A DNA stretch of 51,990 nucleotides from positions 1 through 51,990 of the forward strand of contig JAQVNJ010000029.1 of the NCBI GenBank assembly GCA_028703175.1, written 5' to 3'. The stretch's first letter is position 1, and each line of letters begins with the position of its first letter. Below the pieces are notes generated by a model that ran no database searches, was not told where the DNA came from, and saw only the letters and a program-made list of their open reading frames with translations. The translations under genes were made by a program, and so were the position numbers. Source of the stretch: JAAYCB01 sp012744395 (lineage in GTDB: Bacteria > Planctomycetota > Planctomycetia > Pirellulales > Thermoguttaceae). Positions 1 through 7,502 of the stretch are shown here, one piece after another.

Positions 1-4
1 CCAC

Positions 5-114
5 GTCTGAAGAAGCGCCCCGGCATCGAGGGGATTGAAACCCGACCGTGTCGTTCTGATGCAATCGCCTTGCAAGCGTCTGAAGAAGCGCCCCGGCATC
101 GAGGGGATCGAGTA
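5..114 (+). CRISPR. Trailing end of a CRISPR array (two repeats, one spacer)
   Basis: A 37-nt repeat at 5-41 begins GTCTGAAGAAGCGCC and ends GGGGATTGAAAC. A second copy at 78-114 matches its first 31 bases and then diverges, so the GATTGAAAC end is lost. The spacer between them (42-77) is 36 nt. ATTGAAAC 3' ends are typical of repeats processed by Cas6 in type I and type III systems. Loss of the 3' end in the last copy is the usual sign of the leader-distal terminus, so the array and its leader probably lie off the left edge, transcribed left to right. No cas gene is in the window, so the type cannot be assigned. Confidence 0.85.
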
Positions 115-509
115 ACGGAAGCGCACCTCCCGCGTGGTGATTTCCGCTTGCCGCGCGGTCGAAGTCGATCCCGGGCATCGGGTTCCTGGCAGGACGCGGG
201 AGAGATCCGGGAGTGGACCCGAAGCAGGACCGTTCCGTTCCCACTCTTTCCATGGGGAACGCGGAACGGTCCCCTTCCCACGCAGCCCACATGTTGCCCG
301 TCAACGGATGCGCGGCGAGTTTTGCCGGCCCGTTCGAGCGTCTCCAGAGCCGCGCCGAGGCGTGTCGGCGATGATCGCTCACCCCGCTGTCCAGACGCTT
401 CCGCCTGGCATCGGCAACCCGTCCGCACCGCTGTGCGATCGGTCGTCCTCAAGAGGCGCGATCTCGACACGCCCGTTCCCAGGCCGCCGTGTCCTCCGGC
501 AAGGCCCCG
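115..509. other. Intergenic stretch with an inverted repeat
   Basis: No convincing gene lies between the CRISPR end and the ceramidase-like gene; the reading frames here lack recognisable protein features. At 227-271 there is an imperfect inverted repeat: GGACCGTTCCGTTCCC is followed by GGGAACGCGGAACGGTCC with a loop of about 11 nt. A related ACGGTCCC-rich stretch sits at 34598-34645. It may be a small palindromic repeat or a terminator-like hairpin; no U-tract is obvious. Confidence 0.5.
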
Positions 510-1751
510 CTAGGGCGCGGAATCCAGGCGGTCGAAAAGCGCATGCACCTTGCCGACGATCAGCTCTTCCAGCGTCGGTTTCCAGGGGCGGCTGCTCGCC
601 TCGTAGCCGCCCTCCCGCAGCACGCGCCGGCTGGGGATGTAGCCGGAGCAGACGTTCGAGTAGCCCGCAACCCAGATCGCCGGCCCGCCGGGCTCGGCCA
701 GCTCGCGTTTGAGCCGCAGCGAATAATCGACGACCACTTCGTGGGCCAAGGCGACGATGCAGAGATCGTTGCCGAAGCGAACCAGTTGCACCGGATATGC
801 ATGGTGGGGGCGGTCGGCCTCGCTGTACTCCAGGTCGACAGACTCCAGCACGGTTCGCAGCGGACCGCGCAGCGGGCGTTGATGGCGGGTCGTCTTCTGG
901 CCGACTTCCAGCGCCGCCTCCACGGCGGTGGCCAGCGAACGGCCGTGCCGCCGGGCGTATTCGAGCTGGCTCCGCGGGTAGGGATTCTGATCGGCCCCGC
1001 AACCGATCAGGAACATCGCGGTCGCTCCCGGGTGATCCCGCTCAAAATACTCCTGGGCGTATCCGGCGTAGTCTCCCAGCCACTTGAGAAAGCCCATCGT
1101 CGTATTGTGGCAGGCGTAGCCGAACACGACCGCGCGGAGCGCGCCGTCCGCGCCGTCGACGCGCAGGACGGGCACCGCATGATCGACCGGCCCGTCCGGA
1201 TTGGGATGGTTCCGGTAGCCGGAATCCGTCGGCGTGCGGCGGTTCATCGCGAAGCCGCAGCGGGCGTGGCTGTACGAGAGCGCGGCGGGCGCGAGCCGGT
1301 CGAGGGCTTGCCCCACCAGGGCAACCAGGGTGTCGGCCAGCTGGTCGAAGTAGTCCTCGGCGTCAGCGCGGCCGTAGGCCGGTCCGCAGTGCGTGTGCGA
1401 GGCGTTCATCAGCAGGGCGTGCGGCGGCAGCCGGTACTGCTCCTCGACCCGCCTGGCCACGTCCTCGCGGAGCCGGTCGATGATCCCGATCAGGTCCGCG
1501 GTGAGGATCACCACGCGATGGCCCTCGCCGTCCTGCAAGGCCAGGGCCTTGGCGAACAGGTCCTGCTCGGCGCCTTCGGCCGGCTCCTTGCGCGCCGCAT
1601 ACCCGGCCATCCGCAGGGGCCGCTCGGGCGTAATCATCGCCGCGGCCGCGCCCGCCCGCCATTCCAGGGCCGCGCCGGCAGAATCATCGGCCGCCGCCGC
1701 AAGACCTGCGCCGACGAGTGCGGCGAGAACACAAAACAGGGCCTTCTGCAT
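510..1751 (-). CDS. Neutral/alkaline ceramidase-like exported protein
   Basis: The 413-aa product resembles the N-terminal catalytic domain of neutral/alkaline non-lysosomal ceramidases, which hydrolyse the amide bond of ceramide. Planctomycetes carry many short relatives whose substrates are unknown. An N-terminal signal peptide (MQKALFCVLAALVGAGLAAA) is followed by the family segments GAAAAMITPERP, the metal-binding-type motif NASHTHCGP and FGYACHNTT. True ceramidases are about 650 aa or more, so the C-terminal domain is absent. The ATG at 1751 is chosen because AAGGAG lies about 7 nt upstream; the GTG just before it has worse spacing. A paralogue lies at 30476-31873. The class is well supported; lipid amidase activity is not. 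Confidence 0.82.
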   Translation of the reverse strand: MQKALFCVLAALVGAGLAAAADDSAGAALEWRAGAAAAMITPERPLRMAGYAARKEPAEGAEQDLFAKALALQDGEGHRVVILTADLIGIIDRLREDVARRVEEQYRLPPHALLMNASHTHCGPAYGRADAEDYFDQLADTLVALVGQALDRLAPAALSYSHARCGFAMNRRTPTDSGYRNHPNPDGPVDHAVPVLRVDGADGALRAVVFGYACHNTTMGFLKWLGDYAGYAQEYFERDHPGATAMFLIGCGADQNPYPRSQLEYARRHGRSLATAVEAALEVGQKTTRHQRPLRGPLRTVLESVDLEYSEADRPHHAYPVQLVRFGNDLCIVALAHEVVVDYSLRLKRELAEPGGPAIWVAGYSNVCSGYIPSRRVLREGGYEASSRPWKPTLEELIVGKVHALFDRLDSAP

Positions 1752-2057
1752 CACGATCTCCTTGCGCTTGCTCTGTCCAGTCGGTCGCTTCCGCGCGCGA
1801 ACTTCGGGCTGGTTCTGCCTGGGGACTGGACCGGGTCTTTTTCATTGCAGGATCAATTCCGAAACTCGAAACGGCCTACAGCCGTTTTCTCAGAAAGTGC
1901 AGATCGTCGTCCAACCGGCAAAATGTCCGAATCGGACCGGAATCCGCCGAATCTTCAATCCGACAAATCTCCCGTGCCGTCTCGAACACAGGCGCAACCC
2001 GGTTCTGGAAAATGGATCATGCCGCTTTCATGTGCGTCCCCTCAGCGTGGCCCGGAT
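1752..2057. other. Intergenic stretch, nothing recognised
   Basis: This stretch lies between the start of the ceramidase-like gene and the end of the Nudix-PPOX gene. It is visibly less GC-rich than its neighbours. I see no RNA gene, repeat or credible reading frame. It presumably holds the promoter of the ceramidase-like gene, but I cannot point to convincing -35/-10 boxes. Confidence 0.4.
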
Positions 2058-2972
2058 TCAGACAAGCTTTTCCGCGCCGGAATAAACCGTCTCCACACAA
2101 ACAGCCAGCGCCGCATGTCCCGGATGTTTCTCGGAATTCCACTTTTTCATGTCATCAAAGATCGGGCCTTCCTGGTGATATTCCAGGCGGCCCTTGACCT
2201 GATACGCCTTGCCTTCGGCGGTCATGAACAGAATGGATCCGATCCCACCCGCACGTGCGTTGCGGCGTGTCTTGTCGAAGTAGTTGTCGGCCACCACCAG
2301 GCGGTCTTCTCCAAAACGCCCGGTGCATGTGGCATAAATGGCGTTGGGAACCCCCTCGGCGTCGGTCGTTGTCAACACAATGGGACCCTCGTGGGCATCC
2401 CAGGCGTTCAAAATGGTCTCGGGTAATTTCGTCATCTTGGTTTCCTTGTTGTTTGTGGATTCGTTGTCTTCCTCCGGCAGAATGAACTGTCCGGTGTAAC
2501 GCCGGCAGGCGTCAAGTGTCTCGCGATGAATTGGGACCAGATTTTCAGGCAGGTTGTTGAAATCCCAGAACCGCAATTCACTCCCCTCCTGGCCATCCGC
2601 GGTGGGGATGCCCGACCAGTCACGAACAATGAACGAGACGGCAAAACATTGCACCTGGTCGCCATTCGGATACTGGAAAGCCTGGGTCCGGCCGGAATGC
2701 AACGCGAGGGGGTGGGCGCTTCCAACCTGCAGTCCGGTCTCTTCGGACACCTCGCGGCGCAGAGCCTGCAGGGCCGTCTCTCCAATTTCAACGGCGCCAC
2801 CCGGCAACCCCCACGATCCCGTGTCCATGCGCCGTTGAAGCAACACCCGCTGCGCGTCGTCGAGGACAACCGCACGCACACCGGGCAGCATCACCCGCTC
2901 ATGCCCCATGCGGGCACGCAGACGGCCGGCATAGCCGGTTGGGATCGGATTCTGGGGTCGGCTGTGGGGCAT
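2058..2972 (-). CDS. Nudix hydrolase fused to a pyridoxamine-phosphate-oxidase-like domain
   Basis: One 304-aa frame carries two complete domains. Residues about 1-165 are a Nudix hydrolase (nucleoside diphosphate-X type) with the full Nudix box pattern G-x5-E-x7-REV-SEE-x-GL in GGAVEIGETALQALRREV followed by SEETGL. Residues about 180-304 resemble small FMN-binding PPOX-fold proteins (MTKLPETILNAWDAHEGPIV onward). The linker DNA still contains AAGGAAACCAAG directly before an in-frame ATG at 2435, a good Shine-Dalgarno for a separate 125-aa PPOX protein. The likeliest reading is two adjacent genes fused by loss of a stop, with possible internal initiation. The substrates of both halves are unknown. 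Confidence 0.75.
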   Translation of the reverse strand: MPHSRPQNPIPTGYAGRLRARMGHERVMLPGVRAVVLDDAQRVLLQRRMDTGSWGLPGGAVEIGETALQALRREVSEETGLQVGSAHPLALHSGRTQAFQYPNGDQVQCFAVSFIVRDWSGIPTADGQEGSELRFWDFNNLPENLVPIHRETLDACRRYTGQFILPEEDNESTNNKETKMTKLPETILNAWDAHEGPIVLTTTDAEGVPNAIYATCTGRFGEDRLVVADNYFDKTRRNARAGGIGSILFMTAEGKAYQVKGRLEYHQEGPIFDDMKKWNSEKHPGHAALAVCVETVYSGAEKLV

Positions 2973-2993
2973 GGATGATTTTCCTGCTGACGG

Positions 2994-3748
2994 TCAAGAA
3001 TGTCCGCGGTAGCGTTTCTGGCACTCCGCAATGGCAAGCTCGGCCGGATTGACAAGTTGATAGGAGATCGGTGAGGCCGTCAACGCCGGGGCGGTTCCTG
3101 TCTGGAATGTCGCAATGTCATCGGCCGTCATGCGGTGGTGGATGCAGGCGCTGATGGCGTTGATCGACTCGCCGCCGCTCTTCGCCCCGGTGACCTGGCC
3201 GCCGACCAGAACCTGGCTGGCGGCCTCGTCCAATGCGGCGATCACCTCGGTCAGATAAGGGACATCCTTCTTGATGGAAAGAAGGTTGCTTTTCTGATGC
3301 CCGGGGATTGGCGGGACAATCGGGTTGGAGCCGGTTGCAATCGCCAGCCGTTCGTAGCCATCCACCGTCCCATCCGCCGTTTGAACCATTTTCCCCTCCC
3401 GGTCAATCGCCGTCACGCGTTCCACAACCGAGTCCACGCCGCGTAGGCGACGAAGACGCCCGTCTCGATCCCGAGCCGCTGCATTTCGGCGGCGATGCTG
3501 TCCTGGGTCTCGACCTCGCGACCCATCATGTTGTTGTCTTCCAGTGCCACGAAGCCTTCGTCCTTCATGAACTTGAGCTGGTCGATGAGGTCGTTGCCGG
3601 CCAGGTACTTGAACATCCCGAGGGGGGGCATATTCCAGATTGAAGCCGCCAAGCTTCTTCGGCTTGGTTTCGGCGGCGCGAAGGGTGTTGCCGGCCGTCA
3701 GGGCGGCTCCGGCGGCCAATCCCTGGTGAAGAAATTGCGTCGATCCAT
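2994..3748 (-). pseudogene. Chimeric remnant: Tat-signal TIM-barrel isomerase joined to an FAD-dependent oxidoreductase
   Basis: A good start lies at 3748 (AGGAG upstream; MDRRNFFTR, a Tat-type RR signal). The coding sense then hops frames: GLAAGAALTAGNTLRAAETK in a second frame, then MFKYLAGNDLIDQLKFMKDE and GFVALEDNNMMGREVETQDS in a third. These match the N-terminus of exported xylose/hydroxypyruvate-isomerase-like TIM-barrel proteins. Near 3425 the sense changes to a different family: GYERLAIATGSNPIVPPIPG and later IHHRMTADDIATFQTGTAPA are pieces of a pyridine-nucleotide-disulfide oxidoreductase (NADH oxidase/CoA-disulfide reductase type), with the middle of that protein deleted after VLVGGQ. 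No intact product is possible. Confidence 0.7.
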
Positions 3749-3786
3749 ATCGGTGCTCCTTTGGTATCAATGTTGAGTGGGATATA

Positions 3787-5343
3787 TCAGGGCCTTGTCA
3801 GATTGGGGGCCCACGGCCCTTCCTGGATCGGCGGCATCTCGCCCGATTCGGGCAGGGTGGACCAGGCCGCCTCGCGCAGCTGTTTGGAGAGGTCGGCGAC
3901 GAGGTCGGCTTTCGCTGGATCGTCGGCAAGATTCGTCTGTTCCATCGGGTCGGCCTCGTGGTCGTAGAGTTCGCGGCCGCGGTTGCCCTCGTCCCATTCG
4001 GTGTAGCGCCATCGCCGCGTGCGGAGCGCGAAGCCGAACGTGGTGACCTGCTTGTTGCCCCGGGTCACCTGGCTCAGCGTCCAGCCGCGTCCCGTCGCAG
4101 AGGGGTCTTGGAGCATCGGCACGAGGCTCTGCCCCTGAAGGTTCTCGGGAGCCGGCACGCCGCAGAGTTCGGCCAGTGTCGGATAGAGATCGACGAGCCC
4201 GACGGGGGTTGCGGCCACGGCTCCCTTCTTTCCCTTGCCGGGCGCGGCGATAACGAGCGGCACGCGGGCGCTTTCTTCGAACAGGCTCATCTTCTGCCAC
4301 AGGCCGTGTTCGCCCAGGTGGTAGCCGTGGTCGCTGGTGAAGACGACGATCGTGTCGTCGGCCAAGCCCAGCCGGTCAAGGGCGTTCAGGACCCGTCCGA
4401 CCTGGGCGTCCATGAAGCTGACGCTGGCAAAGTAGGCCTGAATCGCCTGCTGCCGCAGCGTATCGGTCAACAGTTCGTGTTCCTTCTTGTGGCTGCCCAG
4501 GGCGTCGGCCGGCAGGTCCTTGACGTCTTCCTCCACGCCCTTCACCAGCGGCATCTTCGCCTCCGGATAGCCCTCGAAGTATTCCTTGGGCGATACGTAG
4601 GGCGTATGGGGGCGAAAGAACCCTACCGCCAGGAAGAACGGGCGGCTGCGGTCCCGGGCGCACCGCTCCAAAACCCACTCGGCGTCGGTCGCCTGCAGGC
4701 CGTCGGTGTGGAGGAGGTCGCCGCGGGGCGAGGCGTACCAACTCAAGGTCCCGCCGAAGCTGCCGGGCCTGAGGGAGAAGATGTCGGGCTCCTCCAGCAG
4801 CCGGTCGCAGCCGGCCGGGTTGAGTTCCAGTTCCCAGGAGCCAGGATCGTCGTGGCCGTTGGTGCCGATAGAATTGGGCACGTTGTAGTGATACATCTTG
4901 CCGATGCGGGCGGCGAAGTAGCCCTGCTGGCGAAAAGCCTGAGGCAGGCTCACGTGACGGGGGATGGTCTGGCGGAAGAGCTGGGCGTTTCGGATGATGC
5001 CGGTGCTGTTCGGATAGAGGCCGGTGAGCATCGAGTTCCGGCTCGGTCCGCACAGCGGGAACTGGCAATAGGCCCGATCGAAGCGAACGCCGCGCTGGGC
5101 AAGGCGGTCGATGTTGGGCGACTTGGCGATCGCGTGGCCGTAGCAGCCGAGCGAGTTGTTCAGGTCGTCGGCCATGATGAACAGCACGTTGGGACGCTTG
5201 GCCGGCTCGGCGCCGACCGCGGGCGCGAGCATTGCTTGGACAACAATTGCAGCCGTCACGATTGTGATCGAGGCAACCATCGGCTGAGTCGGGCGATGGG
5301 GGCGACGGCGACCGGTCTTCGTCGAGGCAAGCAGTGGAGACAT
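3787..5343 (-). CDS. Exported sulfatase, iduronate-2-sulfatase-like
   Basis: The 518-aa protein is a type I formylglycine-dependent sulfatase, removing sulfate esters from a sulfated glycan outside the cytoplasm. Starting at the ATG at 5343 (AGAGGAAA 7 nt upstream), residues 23-45 form a hydrophobic signal or anchor. RPNVLFIMADDLNNSLG supplies the metal-binding Asp pair (59-60). CGPSR at 98-102 is the C-x-P-x-R signature whose Cys98 is converted to formylglycine. VVFTSDHGYHLGEHGLWQK carries the second metal cluster. The C-terminal region with WRYTEWDEG and ELYDHEADP is typical of the iduronate-2-sulfatase-like group. The natural substrate cannot be read from sequence. The next gene downstream on this strand is a pseudogene. 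Confidence 0.92.
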   Translation of the reverse strand: MSPLLASTKTGRRRPHRPTQPMVASITIVTAAIVVQAMLAPAVGAEPAKRPNVLFIMADDLNNSLGCYGHAIAKSPNIDRLAQRGVRFDRAYCQFPLCGPSRNSMLTGLYPNSTGIIRNAQLFRQTIPRHVSLPQAFRQQGYFAARIGKMYHYNVPNSIGTNGHDDPGSWELELNPAGCDRLLEEPDIFSLRPGSFGGTLSWYASPRGDLLHTDGLQATDAEWVLERCARDRSRPFFLAVGFFRPHTPYVSPKEYFEGYPEAKMPLVKGVEEDVKDLPADALGSHKKEHELLTDTLRQQAIQAYFASVSFMDAQVGRVLNALDRLGLADDTIVVFTSDHGYHLGEHGLWQKMSLFEESARVPLVIAAPGKGKKGAVAATPVGLVDLYPTLAELCGVPAPENLQGQSLVPMLQDPSATGRGWTLSQVTRGNKQVTTFGFALRTRRWRYTEWDEGNRGRELYDHEADPMEQTNLADDPAKADLVADLSKQLREAAWSTLPESGEMPPIQEGPWAPNLTRP

Positions 5344-5467
5344 GGCATTTCCTCTTATCCTGTCTGTGCGTGTTCGCGTATACGTTCGGTTTTCAGTATC
5401 CTCGCTCACCGTTCACGGATCAATTCTCAGCACCTCGCCGATCCTGGCAAAAAAGCCGTTGAACTTG

Positions 5468-5622
5468 TTATTGCGGCCGGATCGTCGAGCCGGCACTTCC
5501 CGCGCCCACCAGCACGCCGAGCAAGGTGCTGGTGTAGTGCTTGGTCGACGACCAGATATTGTGATAGGCGCCGCAGTCCGGGCCCTTCCCGATCAGATAA
5601 CCGTTACGAACGATCGCCAGGC
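5468..5622 (-). pseudogene. Fragment of a serine beta-lactamase-like hydrolase
   Basis: Reading the minus strand from about 5622 gives DGLAIVRNGYLIGKGPDCGA followed by YHNIWSSTKHYTSTLLGVLV and then a TAA at 5468-5470. The SSTK segment followed by a hydrophobic helix is the S-x-x-K active-site region of class C beta-lactamase/penicillin-binding-type serine hydrolases. Only about 50 codons remain; no start codon and no C-terminal two thirds exist. It abuts, in a different frame, the broken integrase at 5604-6095, which places a deletion junction near 5615. Confidence 0.55.
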
Positions 5623-6095
5623 CGTCGCTTCGGGTGGCGAACCTTGTTCGAGCCGGGCTTGTTCCCGCAATTCATGGGCGTGACCCGCGCGGCGTGCAAC
5701 TCGGCGAGCCGCTGCTTTTCCGCCTCGGCCGGTGAGAAGCAAAACGAGTCCGCGGGCCGAAGCAAGTCGGGCATGAGAACCGATTGGGCCTTCGGTCCGA
5801 TGAAGATGGTCCGCTCGCGGTCGTGATGCGCGGTCTTCCGATCCTCCGGCCGATAGAGCCAGACCTCGGCGGATCGGTCCACGTCCATCGGCCGGATGGA
5901 ACAGACTTCGCCAGGTCGGCAGCCGGTGAGCCGCTGGAACCGGACCATGTCGGCCACCACGGCCGGCAGCTGGGGCAAGGTGCCTTCGACAGAGCCGTAC
6001 TTCCCCAGATAGTGGCGTTTCCCCTGCCAATGGACGCAGGCTTGGCCGGATGCCTTGTGGAGACCCAGCTTCGGCGGACGGTTCAGACGCGGCAT
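5604..6095 (-). pseudogene. Remnant of a tyrosine-type site-specific integrase
   Basis: Starting at the ATG at 6095 (TTGGAGGG upstream) the protein begins MPRLNRPPKLGLHKASGQAC then VHWQGKRHYLGKYGS, a typical integrase N-terminus. It then jumps to the catalytic domain (VADMVRFQRLTGCRPGEVCS holds the first catalytic Arg in TGCRPGE). It retains RTIFIGPKAQSVL and CGNKPGSNK but stops at RRPGDRS. The second catalytic cluster (H-x-x-R) and the Tyr nucleophile are lost, and the segment between the N-terminus and the catalytic domain is deleted. It starts about 120 nt downstream of the 3' end of tRNA-Val, a classic integration position. It cannot be active. Confidence 0.7.
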
Positions 6096-6151
6096 GGTGC
6101 AACCCTCCAACTTCGAGCCAAACGGGTAGGAGACTACCCATTTACTTTCGG

Positions 6152-6202
6152 TTTCAGGCCGCACTGCCGACCGCCGGCAGGTACATAAGTCCAATGTTCG
6201 GC
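6152..6202 (-). repeat. Post-tRNA repeat, copy 1 (downstream of tRNA-Val)
   Basis: Read on the minus strand, this stretch starts 16 nt after the tRNA-Val gene. It contains GCCGAAC..GGACTTA and then a 27-bp core (6157-6183) identical to 18986-19012 downstream of tRNA-Ile. The core contains the hairpin CTGCCG-GCGGT-CGGCAG. The two copies lie at nearly the same distance from their tRNA 3' ends (about 34 and 36 nt). It may be an attachment or arm site of a tRNA-targeting integrase family, since an integrase remnant follows here. Confidence 0.6.
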
Positions 6203-6217
6203 ACGACTTAGAACGAG

Positions 6218-6291
6218 TGGGCGATACTGGACTTGAACCAGTGACCTCCGCAATGTGAGTGCGGCGCTCTAACCAACTGAGCTAATCGCCC
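6218..6291 (-). tRNA. tRNA-Val (anticodon CAC)
   Basis: The 74-nt minus-strand gene folds as a standard cloverleaf. The acceptor stem GGGCGAT pairs with ATCGCCC, the D arm is TAGCTCAGTTGGTTAGAGC, the anticodon stem CCGCA/TGCGG encloses loop CTCACAT (anticodon CAC, reading GUG), and the T arm contains GGTTCAAGTCC. The discriminator base is A; the 3' CCA is not encoded. An integrase remnant and a repeat follow its 3' end. Confidence 0.95.
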
Positions 6292-6405
6292 GTCCAGAGA
6301 TTCATGCCCGCGTCTGGGCTGCCCGCGACAAACATGCTCCTCTACCGGAGGCCTTGCCTGGCCGACAGCGGACTCGCCCGCCGGGTCGAAGCCAAGGCGG
6401 CGAGC

Positions 6406-6705
6406 TCACGCCTGATTGGCCGGCGTCATTTCGTCGCTGGGTTCCGCCGGCGGCGGCTCAAACTTCGGCGCCGTGGGCTCGTCGCGATCTTCGACCGTCG
6501 GCTGGCTCGACTGCGTCGTCGTGGAACTCGCCGTGTAGATCTCGTCCTCGATCCCCTGAACGCCTTTCTTGAACTCCATGATCCCCTTGCCGAGCGAGCG
6601 TCCCACCTCGGGCAGACGCTTTCCGAACAAGAGGACGCCGATCCCGAGGATGATCAACATCTCCATCGGGCCGGGCATGCTGATGAATGCACAAAGTCCG
6701 CTCAC
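6406..6705 (-). CDS. tatA: TatA/MttA-family twin-arginine translocase subunit (second copy)
   Basis: The 99-aa protein has the TatA layout: a short N-terminal membrane helix (MEMLIILGIGVLLFGKRLPE) with the FGKRLPE hinge, then an amphipathic helix (RSLGKGIMEFKKGVQGIEDE) and an acidic, proline-rich tail to the C-terminus. TatA multimers form the pore for folded Tat substrates, several of which are encoded in this window. The start is a GTG at 6705, chosen because AGAGGT lies about 8 nt upstream and the next Met leaves too little N-terminus. It lies about 50 nt downstream of a shorter paralogue (6754-6957) on the same strand, so the two are probably cotranscribed. Confidence 0.9.
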   Translation of the reverse strand: MSGLCAFISMPGPMEMLIILGIGVLLFGKRLPEVGRSLGKGIMEFKKGVQGIEDEIYTASSTTTQSSQPTVEDRDEPTAPKFEPPPAEPSDEMTPANQA

Positions 6706-6753
6706 TTGTCGTACCTCTGCGGGTCTTATGCCGCTAAAGCCGTGCCATATCGC

Positions 6754-6957
6754 CTACTTCTGCTCATCCTTGGGCGTCGCCGCTTTGTCCACGTCGTCCT
6801 CGATTCCCTGCACGCCCTTTTTGAATTCCACGATGCCGCGGCCCAGCGAGCGCATCGTGCTCGGGAGACGATTGCCAAACAGCAGCAGCACAATCGCCGC
6901 GATGATCAGCATCTCCATCGGGCCGGGCATGCCGATATAGGCCAGAGGGGCGAACAT
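6754..6957 (-). CDS. tatA: TatA/MttA-family twin-arginine translocase subunit (first copy)
   Basis: The 67-aa protein has a membrane helix MEMLIIAAIVLLLFGNRLPS followed by the amphipathic helix RSLGRGIVEFKKGVQGIEDD and a short charged tail. It shares the N-terminal MPGPMEMLII block and the EFKKGVQGIED block with its neighbour at 6406-6705, so the pair is a tandem duplication. The ATG at 6957 has AAAGGA upstream. FGNRLP replaces the more usual FGxKLP/FGKRLP hinge. One copy may act as TatA and the other as a TatB- or TatE-like variant; sequence alone does not decide. No tatC lies nearby. Confidence 0.9.
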   Translation of the reverse strand: MFAPLAYIGMPGPMEMLIIAAIVLLLFGNRLPSTMRSLGRGIVEFKKGVQGIEDDVDKAATPKDEQK

Positions 6958-7502
6958 GATCGGAGTCCTTTGCGTGGCGAGGATCGACCGCCCGAGGGAA
7001 CCTGCCTATCTTGACCGAATAGCCAGAACCTCTCCATCTTGCGGCCGCACGTCCTCGAATGTCTTCTGAGTGGTCCGAGGCGGGATCGACTAACCTTATT
7101 ATTCTACTGAAGGGCTGTTCGTTGTCAAACCGCCGGCTTGACAGCGTCCCGACCGGCTGACGCGATGCGGGCGACTCCGCGCCGGATGGCTGCCAGCCAA
7201 CCGGCGCAAGGCGCCTGATGCGCCCGATCGTGCGGAGTGCGAACGCGATACGCGGTCCCTCCGTGGAGTGATCCGAATCGCCCGGCCCTCCCTTATCGTC
7301 ATCCGACGAGGGCTGCCGGGCCCAGAGCCTGAATCAGCGAGATCGCGCAACCCCACCATTGGGGCACATTCCTGGCTGCAATCCGAAAGACGATGCGGCT
7401 GAAATCCGGCTCGATTTGGGGGGCACAACCAGAAGATCTGGCTGATAGAACCTGAAAAGAAGGGTCTGCCCCGATCGCAGGCCCGCTGGCGGATCGCCGA
7501 TC
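6958..7502. other. Intergenic stretch, nothing recognised
   Basis: About 545 nt separate the first tatA copy from the end of the prenyltransferase-repeat gene. Both neighbours are on the minus strand, so this should contain the terminator of the cluster to the right and the promoter of the tatA pair. I see no RNA gene or credible reading frame. An AT-richer patch with ACCTTATTATTCT at about 7093-7105 is a possible promoter area only. Confidence 0.4.
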
